NCBI GenBank assembly: GCA_934593275.1
Contig: CAKTQE010000035.1
Coordinates: forward strand, 1 to 21,480
DNA: 21,480 nt
DNA from: an uncultured Oscillospiraceae bacterium
GTDB lineage: Bacteria > Bacillota > Clostridia > Oscillospirales > Oscillospiraceae
Direction of reading: 5' to 3'
The position numbers and the translations under genes are program-made. Positions 14,779 to 21,462 of the stretch are shown here, in pieces (position 1 is the stretch's first letter; each line of letters begins with the position of its first letter). The notes beneath the pieces are model-generated. The model was not told the DNA's origin. It saw only the letters and a list, made by a program, of their open reading frames with translations, and made no database searches.

Positions 14779-15513
14779 ATGGAAATGGTATATTCGCAGC
14801 GTTACGAGATCCGGGACAATATGGTGGACTGCTTCGGGAACTTAAAGCCCGCCCAGATCCTCTTTATTGCCCAGGATATGGGAACGAAGCACTGCAAAGA
14901 ACTGTCGCTGAGCTATGAGGCCCTGGCGGGCCGGGGCCTGTTCTGGGCTGTCACCCGGCACCGGGTGCAGATCAGCCGGATGCCCCGCTCCGGCGAGACC
15001 ATCCGGGTGGAGACCTGGGCTATGCCCACCACCCGGGTCGCCTACCCCAGAAGCGTGGTGGCCTATGACGAGGAGGGCAAGGAGTGCTTCCGCTCCATCA
15101 CCCTCTGGGTGCTGATGACCTTGGACACCCGGGTCATGATCCAGCCGGGAAAAACCGACATCCAGGTGGCAGGCACCCTCCGGGGCCTGGAACTGGCCTC
15201 CCCCAAGGGCCTGGTACCCAGAGACATGGTCAATTCCAGCTTCCGCCGGGTGGCCTACTGCGACATTGACCGGAACGGCCACATGAACAACACCCGCTAC
15301 ATGGACTGGATCGACGACCTCTACGACTGCGCCTTCCACCAAAACCACGCCCTCCGGGAGTTCACCGCCTGTTATTTATCAGAAGTCCGGGAGAAAGACC
15401 TCATCGATATGCACTACGACATCCTGGAAGACGGCTGCATCCAGGTAGACTTTCACCGCACCACCAACGACGAAGACCACCGGGTCTTCTCCGCCAGACT
15501 GCAATACACGTAA
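14779..15513 (+). CDS. Acyl-ACP thioesterase (double hotdog)
   Basis: 244 residues. The protein matches bacterial FatA/FatB-like acyl-ACP thioesterases, which release free fatty acids from acyl carrier protein. The N-terminal hotdog contains SYEALAGRGLFWAVTRHRVQ and the RMPRSGETIRVETWA strand; the C-terminal hotdog contains YCDIDRNGHMNNTRYMDW with Asp162, Asn166 and His168 (the catalytic Asn/His pair is known in the family). The first ATG (14764) is part of the ribosome site (ATGGAGGAA), so I use the ATG at 14779, seven bases after GGAGGA. In many gut Clostridia this enzyme feeds free fatty-acid release or reuse; here it may adjust membrane lipids with the envelope-stress kinase and protease. 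A terminator follows. Confidence 0.92.
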   Translation: MEMVYSQRYEIRDNMVDCFGNLKPAQILFIAQDMGTKHCKELSLSYEALAGRGLFWAVTRHRVQISRMPRSGETIRVETWAMPTTRVAYPRSVVAYDEEGKECFRSITLWVLMTLDTRVMIQPGKTDIQVAGTLRGLELASPKGLVPRDMVNSSFRRVAYCDIDRNGHMNNTRYMDWIDDLYDCAFHQNHALREFTACYLSEVREKDLIDMHYDILEDGCIQVDFHRTTNDEDHRVFSARLQYT

Positions 15514-15543
15514 TTTTGAAAAAATGTGTTCTGTAAACCAAGT

Positions 15544-15686
15544 TTATCCACAGCTGTTCACCCAGCTGTGGAGTTTTTTTCACAGCCTCCCCAAAAAACC
15601 ATGAAAAATCCACCGTTTTTTTCAAACACCCTGTGGAGAAACCTGTGGACAATGTGGATAACTCCTGTGGACAAGCCGGTGGAAAA
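15544..15686. promoter_or_regulatory. Cluster of DnaA-box-like nonamers
   Basis: Exact TTATCCACA occurs at 15544-15552 (plus) and 15653-15661 (minus). TTTTTCACA (15576-15584) fits the relaxed TTWTNCACA consensus. One-mismatch forms on the minus strand are at 15632-15640 (TTCTCCACA), 15644-15652 and 15666-15674 (both TTGTCCACA), and a poorer one at 15678-15686. The last five start 9-13 bp apart, about one helix turn. The cluster overlaps the terminator at its left end. It is an oriC-like or DnaA-titrating arrangement, but no dnaA or dnaN is in the window. Confidence 0.6.
15547..15580 (+). terminator. Rho-independent terminator after the thioesterase gene
   Basis: Stem TCCACAGCTG (15547-15556) with CAGCTGTGGA (15563-15572), loop TTCACC, then GTTTTTTT (15573-15580). 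It lies 33 bp after the stop codon and ends the kinase-protease-thioesterase operon. Confidence 0.92.
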
Positions 15687-15736
15687 CTGAAACCGGGGAA
15701 ATTATGTTCCGCAAACATGTGTGCGAAAACGGAGTC

Positions 15737-15790
15737 AGTTGACAGTGGACAGTTGACAGTTGACAGTTATTGGAGCGACCTACGTTGTTC
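15737..15790. repeat. Heptad array with a conserved flank
   Basis: Four heptads TTGACAG, TGGACAG, TTGACAG, TTGACAG (15737-15768) are followed by TTATTGGAGCGACC and then TACGTTGTTCA. The same flank, with AACGTTGTTCA, follows the right arm of the truB-ribF element (reverse strand, 4147-4172), so array and flank travel together. Confidence 0.75.
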
Positions 15791-15814
15791 ACTTCAATCC
15801 AATCGTTAAAGTAT

Positions 15815-15846
15815 GTAGGGAACGGCCTATGTGCCGTTCCGCACGT
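15815..15846. repeat. Variant hairpin word with a different stem
   Basis: GTAGG, then GGAACGGC/GCCGTTCC, then GCACGT. The frame (GTAGG..CACGT) matches the common word GTAGGGGCGGC..GCCGCCCGCCACGT, but the paired stem bases differ on both sides. Confidence 0.6.
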
Positions 15847-15899
15847 AAAAGGACGGAACTGTTTTCGACAAACCCCGACACCCGAAACCACGGTACAAA

Positions 15900-15950
15900 A
15901 GCTTCCCCCCGGGGAAGCTGGCAGGGCGCAGCCCTGACTGATGAGGGGCG
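15900..15950. repeat. Double-hairpin repeat remnant
   Basis: AGCTTCCCC/GGGGAAGCT (15900-15919) is followed by CAGGGC-GCA-GCCCTG (15922-15936) and then ACTGATGAGGGG. I recall similar double hairpins ending in GATGAGG in other gut Clostridia, but have not searched. No coding potential. Confidence 0.5.
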
Positions 15951-16008
15951 GGGAAACGTAAAACGCTCTAGAAACTGTAGGCGAATTCGTAGAAACGTCC
16001 CCCCATTG

Positions 16009-16131
16009 TGTCATTCCGACGGTCGCGTCAGCGGAGTGGAGGAATCCACCACGTGGCAGAAAGTACAAACGCAAGGTAAAATCTGCCACTTGCGTGGATT
16101 CCTCGACTCACTGCGTTCGCTCGGAATGACA
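16009..16131. repeat. 123-bp MITE-like element with TGTCATTCCGA ends
   Basis: Perfect 11-bp terminal inverted repeats TGTCATTCCGA (16009-16019) and TCGGAATGACA (16121-16131). A long inner inverted repeat pairs GAGGAATCCACC..GTGGCAGA (16039-16060) with TCTGCCAC..GTGGATTCCTC (16082-16104), so the whole unit can fold into one hairpin. A fragment of the left end (TGTCATTCCGAG) recurs at 21389-21400. No transposase is present. Confidence 0.8.
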
Positions 16132-16177
16132 TGCCGGGGGGTGATTTTGTTTTTTTCCCCACAGGTTCAACATCCAC

Positions 16178-16322
16178 CGTGGCGGGCGGCAGGTTGCCGC
16201 CCCTACGATACATTTGTTACAAATTACCGTGTTTTCAACGTTTCTATCATTGTTTTGCGTCCATAAAATATCAAAAACGTGGTACATTGCCGTAGGGGCG
16301 GCAACCTGCCGCCCGCCACGTG
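16178..16322. repeat. GGCGGCA hairpin words and spacer
   Basis: CGTGGCGGGCGGCAGGTTGC..CCTACG (16180-16206) and the inverse GTAGGGGCGGCAAC..CCACGTGG (16292-16322) flank a spacer with CATTTGTTACAAAT and CAAAAACGTGGTAC. Nearly the same order recurs at 16547-16660, about 370 bp on, as a direct repeat broken by the 121-bp element. Confidence 0.7.
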
Positions 16323-16371
16323 GCAAATACAACCTGTGCGGTTGAATGGTATCACCCGATATACGGAACAA

Positions 16372-16492
16372 TGTAGCGGCGTTGACCCAACGCCATCCAG
16401 CCCCGGCGAGGGGCTGGCTCCGTGGGATGCTACGGATACGAACGTCCAACGAGTGGCCTTACGGCCAATGGCGGCAGATTGCCGCCGCTACA
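16372..16492. repeat. 121-bp palindromic element, copy 2 of a near-identical pair
   Basis: The reverse complement of 3922-4042 with one mismatch; ends TGTAGCGGCG/CGCCGCTACA. It is flanked left by a linker word (16326-16366) and right by another (about 16503-16545). Only the element and not the flanking sequence is conserved at this level, so it seems to be a discrete unit. Confidence 0.85.
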
Positions 16493-16546
16493 CTGGGGGG
16501 TACCATATTTCGGGTGATACCATTCACCCCCACAGGTTCAACATCC

Positions 16547-16665
16547 AACGTGGCGGGCGGCAGATTGCCGCCCCTACGATACATTTGTTACAAATACCGT
16601 GTATTTAACGTGTCTATCCACGTTTTGCGTTTTGGAAAATGCGAAAAACGTGGTACGTTGTCGCC
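16547..16665. repeat. Second copy of the hairpin-plus-spacer repeat
   Basis: CGTGGCGGGCGGCAGATTGC..CCTACG (16549-16577), CATTTGTTACAAATACCGTG (16582-16601) and AAAAACGTGGTACGTTG match 16180-16286 in the same orientation with scattered changes. A third partial copy of the TTACAAATACCGT spacer is at 16681-16693. No gene in 15514-17029 is supported. Confidence 0.65.
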
Positions 16666-16738
16666 CCCACATCAAAATTATTACAAATACCGTATATTTT
16701 ACGTGCCTCATGTCGTTTTCGCTCCATTCCACACCCCT

Positions 16739-16772
16739 TTCCACAATCCGTGGACAGGCTGTGGAATTTTTT
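16739..16772 (+). terminator. Possible terminator-like hairpin
   Basis: TTCCACA (16739-16745) can pair with TGTGGAA (16760-16766), followed by TTTTTT (16767-16772). The stem is only 7 bp and the loop is 14 nt. It may block read-through into the lipoprotein promoter region. Confidence 0.4.
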
Positions 16773-16790
16773 CTGGGGGCAAACCGAAAA

Positions 16791-16939
16791 GTGTAAACTT
16801 TGCCTGAAAACCTCCTGGGGCGACTGTGATACACTAGGATCGGTGCATGGTGACTGTCGCGTGCTGAAAGGGTCTCCAAGGCTGGTTGGGGAACGTGTAA
16901 ACTTCGCCTGAAAACCCCTGGAAGTGGCTGTGATATACT
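16791..16939 (+). promoter_or_regulatory. Tandem promoter-like 45-bp repeats before the CAP lipoprotein gene
   Basis: Two 45-mers, 16791-16835 and 16895-16939, align without gaps at 36 of 45 positions. Conserved blocks are GTGTAAACTT, GCCTGAAAACC and CTGTGATAYACT; the mismatches fall mostly between them. The last block holds -10-like TACACT or TATACT, but no good sigma-A -35 is at 17 bp, so an activator or another sigma factor may be needed. The second copy ends 90 bp before the ATG. The same blocks appear near the kinase promoter. Confidence 0.5.
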
Positions 16940-17029
16940 GTTGCCATACGATGAATCTCTTTTCCTGAAACTGCGCGTGGAGCGCAATGCCAATTCAAAA
17001 GGACTAAAGAATTTCGGAGGGAAAAATTT

Positions 17030-20000
17030 ATGAGCAAGAAGCTACAGGCGATCTCGCTCCTGCTGGCGCTGGTGCTTGATATGGCAGGATGTAAGGGGCA
17101 AAAGGTTCCGGACAGTTCGGAATTGATAGCCGCTGTGGAAAGCATCATGGAAACGGAGGAAACCGCGGAACCGACGCAAACCGAGGAAACCACCCAGCCG
17201 ACGGAGACTACCGAGCCGACGGAGACCACCAAGCCCACGGAGTCTACCGAGCCTACGGAGTCCACCAAGCCTACGGAGTCCACCAAACCTACGGAACCCA
17301 CCAAAAAGCCCGGTAAAAACAACACCGGCACCACCAATACCCCGACTGCGCCGCCGTCTTCGTCGGCTCCCAGCCATAGCCACAATTGGAAAGAAACCTC
17401 CCGCACGGACGCAACCTGTACAGAAAAGGGCCAGGTTGTAAAAGCCTGCACAGGCTGCGGCCAGACCTCCAAGTCGGACATTCCGGCCCTGGGCCATACT
17501 TATACGGTGGAGAGCGAGCTGAAAGCCACCTGTACCGAAAAGGGCCAGGTCAAAAAGGTTTGCTCCCGCTGCAGCCACCGGGAGACCGTTGAAGTAAAGC
17601 CTCTGGGCCATCAGTACAAAGTGGAGGTCACCAAGGAAGCCACCTGTACGGAAGAGGGCAGCCAGACCAAGACCTGTGAAAGAACGGGCTGCGGTCATAA
17701 AGAGGTAGAGACGCTCAAAAAGCTCCCCCATGACTATGAACTCAAAACACAGGAGTCTACCTGTACCCGGAAAGGCAGCAAGAAGACCGTCTGCAAGAAC
17801 TGCGGCGATGTAAAGTCTACGGAAGAGCTGCCCCTCAAGCCCCACACCTACGTTGAGGAAGTAACGACCCCCGCCACCTGTAAAGACCCCGGCGTGAAGA
17901 CTCTGACTTGCAGCGTCTGCAAAGGTACAAAGACAGAATCCATCCCTGTCACCCAGACCCATACATATCAAACGGTGACCCTTAAAGCCGCCACCTGTAC
18001 CGAGCAAGGTAAAACCGCTGATGAATGCACGGTATGTAGAAAGCGCATCAACGAACAGACCGTTGCGGCCCTGGGCCATCAGTTAAAAGTTACGTCTACC
18101 AAGCCCGCCACCTGTAAGGCAGAGGGCAGCCAGACCAAGACCTGTGAAAGAGCGGGCTGCGGTCATAAAGAGGTAGAGACGCTCAAAAAGCTCCCCCATG
18201 ACTATGAACTCAAAACACAGGAGTCTACCTGTACCCGGAAAGGCAGCAAGAAGACCGTCTGCAAGAACTGCGGCGATGTAAAGTCTACGGAAGAGCTGCC
18301 CCTCAAGCCCCACACCTACGTTGAGGAAGTAACGACCCCCGCCACCTGTAAAGACCCCGGCGTGAAGACTCTGACTTGCAGCGTCTGCAAAGGTACAAAG
18401 ACAGAATCCATCCCTGTCACCCAGACCCATACATATCAAACGGTGACCCTTAAAGCCGCCACCTGTACCGAGCAAGGTAAAACCGCTGATGAATGCACGG
18501 TATGTAGAAAGCGCATCAACGAGCAAACCGTTGCGGCCCTGGGCCATCAGTACGTTGCGGATGAATCTACCCGTGTAGCACCGACCTGTACCGCCACCGG
18601 CTCTGTTACAGAGCAGTGTTCCCGCTGTGAGGCTTCCAGAGTGATCACGCTGAATAAGACGGACCATAACTGGGGCAAGGACATTATAGTGGAGCCTACC
18701 TGTGACAAAGATGGTAAAGTCTATAAGGTCTGCGCAGGCTGTAACCAAGAGCTGTATGTACAAACGCTCAACCGGTTTGGACATGACCTCCAATCTGAGG
18801 TTCTGAAAGAGGCCACTTGCGGCACTGCCGGTACCAAGAAGCTCAGCTGCACCCGCTGCACCTATTTCCGTACCGAGACCATTCCCGCCACCGGACGCCA
18901 CAATTTCGAAACCCAGGTCACAAAGCTGCCCACCTGCACCGAAGCCGGTGAGCAGCTGGACAAGTGCAGCGTCTGCACCGCGGTCCAAAACATCACAAGC
19001 ATCCCCGCCAAGGGCCACTCCTTTGAAACGGTTTCCAAGACCCTTGCCACCTGCGTAACGGAAGGCGTGGAAAACAAGGAATGCAGCGTCTGCGGCGAGA
19101 AGAACGCCATCGTTCTTCCTGTTGACCCCAATGCCCATGATTATACGGTTCGGGTCACCAAGCAGCCGACTTGTACCGAAACAGGTGTCCGCTCCAAGGT
19201 CTGCAAGCTCTGCAACAATACCGTGGAGAACGAGACGATCCCCGTTCTTGGCCATAACTTTGTAGAGGATACGGCATCTCATGTCGATGCAACCTGTACC
19301 GAAGACGGACACGATGATTACTTCTGCAATAGAGATGGTTGTAATGCCACCAAGCAGACTGTTCTGCCTAAGCTCGGCCATTCTCCCGCTGCCCCTGTTG
19401 TAGTTTCTGCTACTTGCACTAAAGACGGTTCTGAAAAGACCTATTGCGCCCGCTGCCATGGATTGCTGGATGAAAGGGTTCTTCCTAAGACCGGACACAA
19501 TTATCAGGAGACTGACCGTGTAGATGCTACTTGTACTGCAAATGGTAGTATCACTTACACCTGTCAGAATGATAAATGCGACAGTTCTTACAATGATACG
19601 CTCCCCATGCTTGAACATGACTATGAGACCGTAAAGGTTGTTGAAGCAACCTGTACGACTGCCGGTCATACCGAGAAAGTATGTAAAAATTGCCAAGCCA
19701 AGATCACCGTCCCCGGTGAAGCTGCACTGGGCCATGATTGGGATGTTCACGAGCAGACCGCAACCTGTACAAAACCCGGTCATGTTTCTCAGACCTGTAA
19801 GAGATGCGGTGCTGCGGAAAGCAAGAATGTAGACCCCCTTGGCCACGATTATCAGAGTGTAACGGTTCCCTCTACTTGTAATACTCGCGGTTATACGGGT
19901 GAGGAATGTACTCGTTGCCATGATATTATCAACCAGGTGTCTCTTCCTTATGCAGAGCATGAAAGAGATGAGGGCCACTACGACCCTGCACCTACCTGTA

Positions 20001-21028
20001 ACTCCAGTGGCTATATGAGATATAACTGTAAGTGGTGTGGAACCGGTATTACCTACGAACTGCTTCCCGCTCTTGGCCATACCCCCGGCGAGCCTACCAA
20101 GGATGGTGAGTGGGAATATGTGCGTTGTGAGAATTGTAGTTATATCTTTAGTAAGCGATTTGCCCTTTCCGATGAGGAGGCATCTAGAAGAATGCTTGAA
20201 ATGGTGAATAACCTGAGAGCAGAACACGGTGTTGCCGCCTTGGAGTATAACGCTTTCCTGACGAACTTGGGCAATCAGAGAGCGGAAGAAATCAAGACGG
20301 ACTTTAATCATCATCCTGAACTGTACCCTTTTGGCGAGAATATTGCTATGGGTCAGCAAAGCTTGGCTGAAATGTTTAACGATTGGGTCACTTCTCCCGG
20401 GCACCTGTCTAATATGCTGAATAGCGATTACAAGTATTTTGGTTTCGGTGTATCTAATGTGGATAGTTCCCTGTATGGCGCACAGCTCTTCTCTTGGGGA
20501 AAGCCTGGTTATGTCGAGTCAACTTCTCTGAATGCAGACGAAGAGAATACAGACGACAGTATAGCCCCAACCCCGGACGCCCCCCCCTCCGGCGTAGCCC
20601 CCGACAAGAGCAACGCCACCCCCAGTGAATCCCCCGATAAGGACACTACCACCCCCGGTGAATCCCCCGATAAGGGCAACGCCACCCCCGGTGAATCCCC
20701 CGACAAGGGCAACACCACCAACGGTGCAGCCCCCGGCAAGGACACCGCCACCAACGGTGCAGCCCCCGGCAAGGACACCGCCACCAACGGTGCAGCCCCC
20801 GATAAGAGCAACACCACCCCCGGTGCAGCCCCCGATAAGAGCAACACCACCCCCGGTGCAGCCCCCGGCAAGGACAGCACCACCCCCGGTGCAGCCCCCG
20901 ATAAGAGCAACACCACCCCCGGTGCAGCCCCCGGTAAGGACAACACCACCAACGGTGCAGCCCCCGGCAAAAAGGACAACACCCAGGAGAACCCCTCCCT
21001 CCCCTCCGTGCGCCCCGCATCCAAATAA
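17030..21028 (+). CDS. Giant Cys/His-repeat lipoprotein with CAP (SCP/PR1) domain
   Basis: 1332 residues, starting at ATG 17030 with GGAGGG upstream. The N-terminus is a signal peptide with a lipobox-like MAGC (Cys21; Met at -3 is unusual). A Thr/Pro/Glu spacer (about 41-93) follows. From about 115 to 1024 I count 23 repeats of 36-42 residues, each of the form aromatic..ATCT..G.....C..C......LGH, so each has three Cys and a closing His; a degenerate CENC unit follows. Three units or more use CxxxxC. A CAP domain spans about 1044-1162 (MLEMVNNLRAEHGV, FNHHPELYPFGENIAMG, MFNDWVTSPGHLSNML, AQLFSWG). The tail (from about 1188) has twelve 11-residue GAAPGKDTATN-like units. No LPXTG anchor is present. 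The CCCH pattern may bind zinc or form disulfides; I cannot tell which. The function is unknown; a surface or adhesive role is inference. Confidence 0.88.
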   Translation: MSKKLQAISLLLALVLDMAGCKGQKVPDSSELIAAVESIMETEETAEPTQTEETTQPTETTEPTETTKPTESTEPTESTKPTESTKPTEPTKKPGKNNTGTTNTPTAPPSSSAPSHSHNWKETSRTDATCTEKGQVVKACTGCGQTSKSDIPALGHTYTVESELKATCTEKGQVKKVCSRCSHRETVEVKPLGHQYKVEVTKEATCTEEGSQTKTCERTGCGHKEVETLKKLPHDYELKTQESTCTRKGSKKTVCKNCGDVKSTEELPLKPHTYVEEVTTPATCKDPGVKTLTCSVCKGTKTESIPVTQTHTYQTVTLKAATCTEQGKTADECTVCRKRINEQTVAALGHQLKVTSTKPATCKAEGSQTKTCERAGCGHKEVETLKKLPHDYELKTQESTCTRKGSKKTVCKNCGDVKSTEELPLKPHTYVEEVTTPATCKDPGVKTLTCSVCKGTKTESIPVTQTHTYQTVTLKAATCTEQGKTADECTVCRKRINEQTVAALGHQYVADESTRVAPTCTATGSVTEQCSRCEASRVITLNKTDHNWGKDIIVEPTCDKDGKVYKVCAGCNQELYVQTLNRFGHDLQSEVLKEATCGTAGTKKLSCTRCTYFRTETIPATGRHNFETQVTKLPTCTEAGEQLDKCSVCTAVQNITSIPAKGHSFETVSKTLATCVTEGVENKECSVCGEKNAIVLPVDPNAHDYTVRVTKQPTCTETGVRSKVCKLCNNTVENETIPVLGHNFVEDTASHVDATCTEDGHDDYFCNRDGCNATKQTVLPKLGHSPAAPVVVSATCTKDGSEKTYCARCHGLLDERVLPKTGHNYQETDRVDATCTANGSITYTCQNDKCDSSYNDTLPMLEHDYETVKVVEATCTTAGHTEKVCKNCQAKITVPGEAALGHDWDVHEQTATCTKPGHVSQTCKRCGAAESKNVDPLGHDYQSVTVPSTCNTRGYTGEECTRCHDIINQVSLPYAEHERDEGHYDPAPTCNSSGYMRYNCKWCGTGITYELLPALGHTPGEPTKDGEWEYVRCENCSYIFSKRFALSDEEASRRMLEMVNNLRAEHGVAALEYNAFLTNLGNQRAEEIKTDFNHHPELYPFGENIAMGQQSLAEMFNDWVTSPGHLSNMLNSDYKYFGFGVSNVDSSLYGAQLFSWGKPGYVESTSLNADEENTDDSIAPTPDAPPSGVAPDKSNATPSESPDKDTTTPGESPDKGNATPGESPDKGNTTNGAAPGKDTATNGAAPGKDTATNGAAPDKSNTTPGAAPDKSNTTPGAAPGKDSTTPGAAPDKSNTTPGAAPGKDNTTNGAAPGKKDNTQENPSLPSVRPASK
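17654..18551 (+). repeat. 430-bp near-identical internal duplication in the Cys/His-repeat gene
   Basis: 17654-18083 and 18122-18551 align at an offset of 468 bp (156 codons) with three base differences by my reading (Thr/Ala in CERTGC/CERAGC, and two silent changes near ATCAACGA). The block covers four repeat units. It lies in frame, so it lengthens the protein without disrupting it. Confidence 0.9.
20591..20986 (+). repeat. Twelve tandem 33-bp units encoding a Pro-rich tail
   Basis: Twelve in-register 33-bp units encode 11-residue repeats. The first four are ESPDK-type (GESPDKGNATP) and the later ones AAPGK/AAPDK-type (GAAPGKDTATN, GAAPDKSNTTP). The unit borders stay exactly 33 bp apart from 20591 to 20954, with no length changes. 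The tail is Pro, Thr, Asn, Asp and Lys rich and probably extended. Confidence 0.9.
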
Positions 21029-21033
21029 CCCCC

Positions 21034-21072
21034 AAGCCCACCCCGGCCCCCTCCGCCGGGTTGGGCTTTTTA
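21034..21072 (+). terminator. Terminator after the CAP lipoprotein gene
   Basis: AAGCCCA (21034-21040) pairs with TGGGCTT (21062-21068), with further CCGG/CCGG pairing inside, followed by TTTTTAAATT. It begins six bases after the stop codon. Confidence 0.85.
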
Positions 21073-21345
21073 AATTGACAATTTTTTTAGTTGACAGTTG
21101 ACAGTGGACAGTTGATCGTTTTTGCGATGTTTTTCCATAAAATACCAGCCCCAAAACCCGCCACGTGGCAATAATAACCCGTTTGATTGAACGGTACTAC
21201 CCTATACGGGCATGTAGGGGCGGCAACCTGCCGCCCGCCACGTATCGAATATAACCTGTGCGGTTGAATGGTACCACCCCATACACGGAACAATGTAGCG
21301 GCGTTGACCCAACGCCATCCAGCCCCGCCGAGGGGCTGGCCCCGT
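21073..21345. repeat. Repeat island downstream of the lipoprotein gene
   Basis: A TTGACAG array (21089-21118; TTGACAG, TTGACAG, TGGACAG, TTGATCG) is followed by a linker word (about 21172-21210), a GGCGGCA hairpin (21213-21242), another linker word (21249-21286) and a half element starting TGTAGCGGCG (21294) with CAACGCC and CCAGCCCC/GGGGCTGG stems. A further linker word lies at about 21351-21387. No gene is supported. Confidence 0.75.
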
Positions 21346-21388
21346 GGCAAATATAACCTGTTAGGTTGAACGGAACCACCCCCCGATA

Positions 21389-21419
21389 TGTCATTCCGAG
21401 CGTAGGAATGTGGTATAAT
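21389..21419 (+). promoter_or_regulatory. Extended -10 promoter of the gene starting at 21463
   Basis: TGGTATAAT (TATAAT at 21414-21419) is a perfect extended -10; no convincing -35 is present at 16-18 bp. The upstream part is a fragment of the TGTCATTCCGA repeat end (21389-21400), so a repeat remnant lies within the promoter region. Confidence 0.55.
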
Positions 21420-21462
21420 GATTTTGGACAACTCATCAAATGACAAAAAGGAGAGAAACGAG

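Noticed and set aside
15760..16807. Open frames of 109-168 codons in the gap before the lipoprotein gene
   Set aside because: They run through the heptad flank, the MITE-like element and hairpin words, with no ribosome sites or recognisable domains.
18083..20404. 773-codon minus-strand open frame opposite the lipoprotein gene
   Set aside because: Shadow of the repeat gene; the plus strand has the ribosome site, signal peptide, repeats and CAP domain.
17030..21028. Sortase-anchored protein
   Set aside because: The C-terminus ends after the Pro-rich units without LPXTG, a membrane segment or a basic tail; the lipobox-like Cys21 is the better anchor.
20509..21154. Gly-rich minus-strand frames opposite the 33-bp tandem units
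   Set aside because: They are the reverse reading of the Pro-rich tail and have no start signals.
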